DNA from: Sweltsa coloradensis
Taxonomy: Eukaryota > Arthropoda > Insecta > Plecoptera > Chloroperlidae
NCBI GenBank assembly: GCA_024449915.1
Contig: JAMZAV010000444.1
Span: 496,001-560,000, forward strand
Length of the DNA: 64,000 nt
Reading direction: 5' to 3'
Part shown: piece after piece, positions 58,080-64,000 of the stretch
Layout of the letters: each line of letters begins with the position of its first letter
How positions within the stretch are numbered: the first letter of the stretch is position 1
Translations under genes and position numbers: made by a program
Notes under the pieces: generated by a model
The model's database searches: none
Told to the model about the DNA's origin: nothing
The model's input: the letters and a program-made list of their open reading frames with translations, nothing else

Positions 58080-60484
58080 CGTGTCTTCGCTGCGCGTAGT
58101 CGAGTGGAAGCAGTGTTCCCACGACTAAGACCTCCATGACTTTATAAATAACTCTCTTTGGATGTTTTTTGTGGGAATTTTTCTGCCACAGGTGTGGCTA
58201 TACTTCTGACATTTAATGTAAAAACCTAGCGTTTTGTTGCCATTCCCGAGCTCCGATGGTTTTCAACCGAAATCAACAGGACCTGTCACCAACCACCATA
58301 CAGCGCAGGGAGATGTCCATTGTCTAATTTGGGAACATTTAAGATGTTTAGTAATAGCTGGTTCTTACCAGGGATTGAAACATACCAGAGGAGAGGCTTT
58401 TAGCCCCACGACCTTTCCCCAAAACATACATAATTATTATATTAGTGATAGACAGCACAACCGCCACTCTACCAGTGCCACGAGTACGTCATCGTGAGAG
58501 CGCTGCACAGTTCTAGATGTCGGATTGTGATTGGTTACTTTATTGAACGTTTTTATAGTCGACATGGAAGTTGGAAGTTTCCTGAGTGAACTTCTTTATC
58601 GACTCTGTAATTAGGGACCGCCTGCAAAACCAACAGCAACAGGTGATATATCTCCGAGGTTAGCTGTTCAATATCTTAGGCGCCATAGTGTTAGCTGCAT
58701 TGAAAAACAGTTAAGTGACTGAGTTGGCACACTAAAATACGAATTTAATTGGCTATGAATTTTGTTCTGGATGATTGATTGAAGAAAACGTTGAATATCG
58801 AGGTAAATGGTCGGATGAGATGGCAGAAGTGAACTTGTAAAGTGTTAAGATCTAATATGGACTTATAAGCCATCAATACTTTAGTTAAGAATGTGAACAC
58901 CGTGACTTTGGAGCCATCCTTGCAACGAAACTCACAATAAATTGCCTACACTTATTCCATATTATCTCGATGATGATTCTCATGTCGTCAGTGTGTGAAT
59001 CGTGTCCAGCCACTCGGTCGCTATTTATTACAAAACCCTCATCTCAAGTTGACGTCGTGCATTCACAGCAAAACAGGGCTGAAGGTATCTCTGAGTTGGG
59101 GTTGTGAGACAGTATACAACATTGTTTTTTTTTATTGTACTGAATTTTCCCGTATTTACACAATATTCTTTACGAGCTTCTACTTCATATTTGCTTAAGT
59201 ATATAATTATATTGTTTCCTGCCAAACGATGTGCCAATACAGCACCACCTTGCAGGCTACAGTACTGTAGCTGTGTGTAGCGTGTTATGGAGCACTCGGG
59301 AATCTTGAGCTCAGTTTCATCTATGTTTTGAGTTCTGCCGGCTTTAGATATGAAACTGTTCTTTGAGGGGGTTTCAGTGGATTCAGTGTTTGTATTTCAT
59401 CAATATTAAGTTGTCATTAGCGTAATTTGTATGCTTTCTATATGTCAGGGTAGTGTGTACTCTGAGAAGACGGCTTGTGTATAGTCTCTGACTTATGAAC
59501 ATAGACCACGAATGTGTGGTTTTTAAACGTCTTGATCAGAAAACGGCTGACAACAATGAACACTGTGAAACTTTTCAGAAAATAATTTCCGGTTTCAGTC
59601 AGAGAAAACATTGTGAGTGTTCTTAACAGGATCTTTGGCGTCTTCAATGATTTTTGAGACTACAGACGAACCTTATCGGGACATAGAATGTTACGTTCTC
59701 TCCTTCAAATAAATAGCTCCCGCCCAACCCTCTCCACCGCCCCTCTAATTAAATCGGTTGCCTGTGTTACTTTCTTTGCGCTACAGAGTTGACATTTGAG
59801 ATTTCGGCATTTTTTTATTATAGGAACGTAGAAACAAATCTTGATCACCAATAACTAGCATTCCAATTATTTATTCCACGCAGAGTTTATATTTCGACTC
59901 ACCTTAACAAACACCTTTGAAACTTTAGAAGATTTCTGTTTACAAGATAAAACATTGTATATTATTAAAACACACAATAAAATAAATCACATTTAAACGG
60001 TACGGTTGAATGGACCAAACAATTAGTAGTCCCATTTTCATTACGCTCCGCGATACATTAAACTACTCATTTCGTAGTAATTTACACTCTTCATAGAGTT
60101 ACATTTATCACAACAGCATCAAAATAATATATACAGTACATTCAAATTAAACTCGGCTGTCACAACATTTATGCCACGTTTAGAAATATACGCTCACTGG
60201 TGTTACAATATTACCCAAGACAAATCGTAATTGGTATAATGTAGTCTCTATAAGGCGTTGGACTAGTGGATATGGTGATAAATATGAAGCTAGTAGAACA
60301 GGTAAATTGATTATTAAATTGTAATTATTCGGACTTATACTGTTCTCAAAATAAATACTTTGTTTGTAATATTTAGACACTAATCGAGTGTCTTTCTTAA
60401 ACTGAGGTTGAACAAAGGAATATTTATTAACAATGCAAATAAATATATAATTTAAAAAAAAAAACGACCATGAAACATATTTAA
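58080..60484. other. Intronic or intergenic DNA with SINE scraps
   Basis: Family A SINE pieces appear out of order: a 3'-end-like stretch at about 58712-58745 and a body-like stretch at about 58890-58945. No coding exon is recognised; the frame at 58234-58497 has no domain. Confidence 0.4.
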
Positions 60485-61252
60485 TTGGATGAGCGTAGCG
60501 AGCGTAGCGAGCGAAGCGAAGATTCCATTTCACTACACTGGAGAAAAAAATCCGGAATGTTTTTTTTTCTTTCTTTTTGTATTTTTGTGTGTCTGTGAAC
60601 ACGATTCCGGCTAAACCAATACTCCAATTGCGATGAAATTTTATGGAGGTCTATGAAATCTCTAAACGAAGAACTGCACGGGGGGAAAAATTGATCGAAA
60701 AATTATTTCTCATGAAAATCGCAATTTTACGATTTTTTTCCGATTTTTAACAAAATTCTTCGATTTATAACACCTGCATGCTTTGTCCGATTGTAATAAT
60801 TTTTACACACAACCTTTATTTTATGGATTGAGATAGTCGTGTCAATTTTGAGAGTTATCGAAAGATAAATTTCTTTGAAAAATCGCAATTTTTGGAATAT
60901 GTTGGATTTTCAAAGTTCTTTGGCTTATAGCACCGACATGCTGTATCCGATCGTAATGATTTTTTCACAGAACCTTTATTTTATGAATTTTTATATACGT
61001 GTGAAATCTGAGCGCAATCAAAAAAATATTTGTTATGAAAATCGAAATTTTACGATTTTTTTCTTTTTTTAAATTACGAATAATTAAAAAAAATTAAAAT
61101 TTAAGTTTATTTTTTATTTAATTTAAATTAATAAAAAAAAAACTAAGTAATGATTTTTTCACAGTACAACAGAAAATCCGCATAACACTTAATAACTCAA
61201 TGCACCAATTACGCTCATCCAACAACGCGGCGGGACTTAAGCGTTTTCCTAG
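60485..61252 (+). mobile_element. Helitron-like element, best full copy on the plus strand
   Basis: It starts TTGGATGAGCGTAGCGAGCG after A. It ends CGCTCATCCAACAACGCGG ... GCGTTTTCCTAG (CTAG at 61249-61252) followed by T. The subterminal inverted motif lies about 35 bases inside the 3' end, and AACGC ... GCGTT can form a short hairpin before CTAG. The 768-bp body holds repeated 'CGCAATTTTACGATTTT' and 'GTGAAAT.TGAGCGCAATC' blocks. It has no coding capacity. Confidence 0.85.
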
Positions 61253-62567
61253 TAGTAGATATGGGTTACACCTTTTTATTTAGCCTCGATATTATATGGT
61301 CTTCCTACAATTCAGATATGAATCCACCTGTTGTAGAGGTGCGTTGTTCTTATATTCCTTCGTATTTCTTTCCCAGCGCATATTTCTCCCAACCAGCCCT
61401 CTCCTACTCGCCCTCCGGCTAAACCCTCAAAATTCCTCTCTCGACCATATTACTACAATACATTCTACTTGCCTGTGATATGGATAAATCCCGCTTATCA
61501 GTAACTCGGCTGTCTTCTTTATAATAATATTATGAACTTGCTACACGCAGAATATTTCTCTCTGGCCTCGAAATAACATTTATTGTTTGACACGGCGAGG
61601 ATAAATCGGGGGAGTCACGCTCTAAACTGCCCCATCAACAAAGCTCATTGTGGCCAGATGCTAAACTAGGAATTTCGTGATAATTTGACGCATTGTTTTG
61701 TATTTCGTCCGTCGCTTTAAACTGATTTTACTGTTCGCGTTTAAAATAAATGCACGATAGATTATGTTTAATGGAAGTCTTTTGTGTTTGACTATCAGCT
61801 ACAAATTACCGCTCGCATTAAAGCAAGATATTTGTATTCAAACAGACTCGAAATCGTTGGCCTGTTTATGTGAAATTTCATCGAATAATTCGGCAACTAA
61901 TTTTAAGGGAGTACTCATGTAATTACCGCCGGGGAATCTAGTTTGTTGCCTAGTCTGTGAGATCTAGTTTATAAACCACAATAGTTTTATGGAAGTAAAT
62001 TGACTCATTTTCTCGTAGTACAGTAATGGCTCCATCTAGCTAGCGCGAAATTCTGATTCGGGAAGTACCGGGTAAGATTCCGTCAAGAACAGACATGACT
62101 AAAGATTTTTACAAGGTATTGCAAAGGACCGAGTTCTCACAAACAGCCCTCGGACATCCCTTCACAATTTTGTCCTTAATCCAATATACCAAACTTAACA
62201 CCTGAACAGGGCATGCGTTGCACCCTGGGCAAGTTTCCAACGATAAATTAACAATTAATTACATATTTTCTCTATACCATGTACCCGAGACACTTTTTCT
62301 ACTATTCAGTATCCCTGCTTTCCCAGCTCATTCCTGTTTGACCAAAGGAAACCTTGTTAAAACATCAGCCAGGATTGCCCGTGGCAGGTAATGAAGCGCC
62401 GTATACTTAAGAAAAACAGCATTACCTTGCATAGTCGGTAAAAATTGCGTCCGCAGCATCCTGCATTATGGTTGAGAAAACATTACAAACACTTTCGATG
62501 ACGTCGCGCCAAAAGCCTTCCATAATCTCTCCACACTAGATGTCTAACTCTTCCCTATCTTCCTCAG
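61253..62567. other. Intron upstream of exon at 62568
   Basis: Contains family C SINE pieces in two orientations (about 62140-62245 and 62340-62400). It ends in the pyrimidine-rich acceptor TCTTCCCTATCTTCCTCAG. Confidence 0.5.
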
Positions 62568-62837
62568 GTGGGCGCTACGGGCATCCGTCTGATAGGGGAG
62601 AACTCTTCCCGCCTCACGGAGCTCATGGAGATGGACGTGCGGTGGCCTCCCGCTAAGGTCTCCCTCAGCCTCAACCACGTGGTAACATATCCTGACCAAT
62701 CGGTGATCGGCACGCTCGAGTTCAGCGAGCTCAGGTGTCGCAGTCCCAAGCTGGGGATCCCCGAGTTCTGGCTGGAGTTGCTCTACTGCGGCCACTCTCC
62801 GCTAGGCTGCGTTGACGCCAACACCACGCATAGACAG
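62568..62837 (+). CDS. Extracellular-domain exon, probably of the same long gene
   Basis: 270 bp exactly (90 codons, phase 0 at both ends), between acceptor TTCCTCAG and donor CAG|GTGAGT. It encodes VGATGIRLIGENSSRLTELM and onward to DANTTHRQ. It has two N-glycosylation sequons (Asn-Ser-Ser, Asn-Thr-Thr), three cysteines, a DVRWPPAKVSLSL strand-like segment and no membrane helix. CG-rich codons match the exon at 46927. Because that exon ends in phase 1, one or more short exons must intervene, or the exons belong to different transcripts. The L-x-V-x-W-P segment and the lengths faintly recall the N-terminal ectodomain of THSD1-type proteins. That is from memory, unverified and weak. An identical 64-bp copy of its 3' end follows at 62882. 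Confidence 0.65.
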
Positions 62838-62839
62838 GT
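62776..62839. repeat. 64-bp direct repeat, copy 1 (exon end plus donor)
   Basis: Covers the last 62 bases of the exon and the GT of its splice donor. It is identical to 62882-62945. Confidence 0.9.
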
Positions 62840-62881
62840 GAGTCACGTGACACCGCCGACCAATCAGTCATCAGGAGTAAC

Positions 62882-62945
62882 AGTTGCTCTACTGCGGCCA
62901 CTCTCCGCTAGGCTGCGTTGACGCCAACACCACGCATAGACAGGT
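62882..62945. repeat. 64-bp direct repeat, copy 2 (with second splice donor)
   Basis: An exact copy of 62776-62839, 106 bp downstream, followed by a different donor context (GTAAAG). 106 is not a multiple of three, and the frame stops at about 62921, so using this donor from the upstream exon would truncate the protein. Confidence 0.9.
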
Positions 62946-64000
62946 AAAGTCGTGTGATGAGCAAACTAGGCTTTGACGCAGAATGCAGATGTATAGTCTG
63001 GATCACTTGGAAGCTCTATTGTTTTTCCTATCAGGTTGTGGTAAACACCAAAAAAATGTTAAATCAGAATGTGTGCATTTTTCAAATACTAATACTTTTT
63101 CAGTAACAATTATTAAATACGCCTCCCAAACGGAAAATTTGTATACCTAGCTATGAAGATAAAATTATTCAAATCTGAAATGTGCTCTGACCGCTCATTG
63201 CGCTCATACTTTATAAACAACATCCCAAAAATTGAAATTTGTTGGGTGAAAATTATAGGTCGAAAGTGATCCAGAAGTTATGTAAAATTAGATGGATTTT
63301 CAAAACAAGCAAATGTTTTAACGGGCATTTCACATTGTAAAACAAGTTGGCCCGATCTAAAACAACAGTCTTTAATCACCAAAAATCGTTGGGGACCTTC
63401 ACTTCATTCATGACATTTATTATGAATCTATCTATTATCCAACTTAGTATTTTATTTAATTTATATTTCTTTTAAACAAATTTGCTTATTTACTTTGAAT
63501 TAATACTTAAACCTTTAACTTTTACTTGAAATATAATGATTACGTACAAATCGCCTTATTTTACCAACAAAATGGCTGCTTATAATAGTCATCTATTCTT
63601 GTCCTTGTGCATCACACTTCAGTGAATGTTTCTAGAAACAAAACACGCGGAAACATCTCATTTGTCTTTGTAATCACGTGCGAAACTGACTCGACATGAC
63701 ACAATTCAGCACCAGTCAAGCAGCGCGTCACGTCATGACAGGACTCGCGATGCACAACAGGTAGATGATGACATGTTGTTGGCGTGGCACCCGAGTAGAT
63801 GTTCAGGGTGGGTGATCTTTTTAAAAAGGGTATTTATAAGGGAAGGGTAGAATATCATTGGAAAATTTACTAGATAAATAATCAAGACAAATGTTAGAAA
63901 ATGTTCATTTATATCTGAATCTGAATGGAATTCATTGCCTGAGAACACTGTGGAGATAGATTGGCTTCTGCATTGTTTTAAAGTTCTTTAAGAAAAATTG
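62946..64000. other. Downstream intronic sequence
   Basis: AT-rich; no further exon or repeat is recognised before the window ends. The long gene probably continues beyond, as exon 62568-62837 ends at a strong donor without a stop codon. Confidence 0.5.

Overview
This window looks like AT-rich nuclear DNA of an invertebrate, most probably an arthropod and plausibly an insect. Exons are few and small, introns are 15-24 kb, genes have AATAAA polyadenylation signals, and there are no operons or ribosome binding sites. tRNA-derived SINEs, Helitron-like elements and TIR elements fill the non-coding DNA. The repeat style (GAGCGAAGCGAAG ends, GTCY-rich cores) reminds me of planthopper-type Hemiptera, but that is an impression from memory and not a taxonomic call.

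Layout. 0-22.9 kb: non-coding, with a Helitron-like copy at 2.5 kb, a GC/CpG-richer block at 5.7-6.5 kb, a TTAA-flanked piggyBac-like MITE at 8.4-9.0 kb, a second Helitron-like copy at 9.6 kb, SINEs at 16.7, 19.0, 19.4 and 20.4 kb, and a 1.58-kb long-inverted-repeat element at 21.2-22.7 kb that carries YY1/Pho-like motifs. 22.9-62.8 kb: a plus-strand gene for a secreted or membrane ectodomain. I can see a signal-peptide exon (22961-23021), a second exon (46927-47133) and a third (62568-62837). The phases show that at least one small exon between the last two is missing from my annotation, and the gene probably continues past the window. Its first intron holds four Helitron-like copies (one inserted inside another), a 3.9-kb compound palindrome at 34.5-38.5 kb, SINEs, a 29-bp minisatellite and a 192-bp GTCT array.

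The interval between exons 2 and 3 holds two intact, intronless, minus-strand F-box/leucine-rich-repeat genes of 451 codons each (49065-50420 and 54194-55549). They sit in a tandem duplication (about 47.2-50.8 kb and 52.6-56.6 kb). Each unit also carries a decayed F-box/LRR fragment and the same tRNA-derived SINE. Unit 1 later gained a Helitron-like element, and unit 2 gained a retroelement tail and a TIR element, so the order of events can be read. A hAT element with 8-bp target duplications and a decayed transposase lies at 56.7-58.1 kb, and another Helitron-like copy at 60.5 kb.

How the genes relate. The two F-box proteins would act as substrate adaptors of SCF ubiquitin ligases. Their F-boxes are nearly identical while their LRRs have diverged. 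They are nested antisense within the long gene, and nothing in the sequence links their function to it. I found no candidate for a wholly new multi-gene system. The most notable structures are the compound palindrome, the Helitron-like nest with an exact insertion footprint, the 130-bp block shared by those two element types, and a perfect 64-bp duplication that repeats an exon end with its splice donor.
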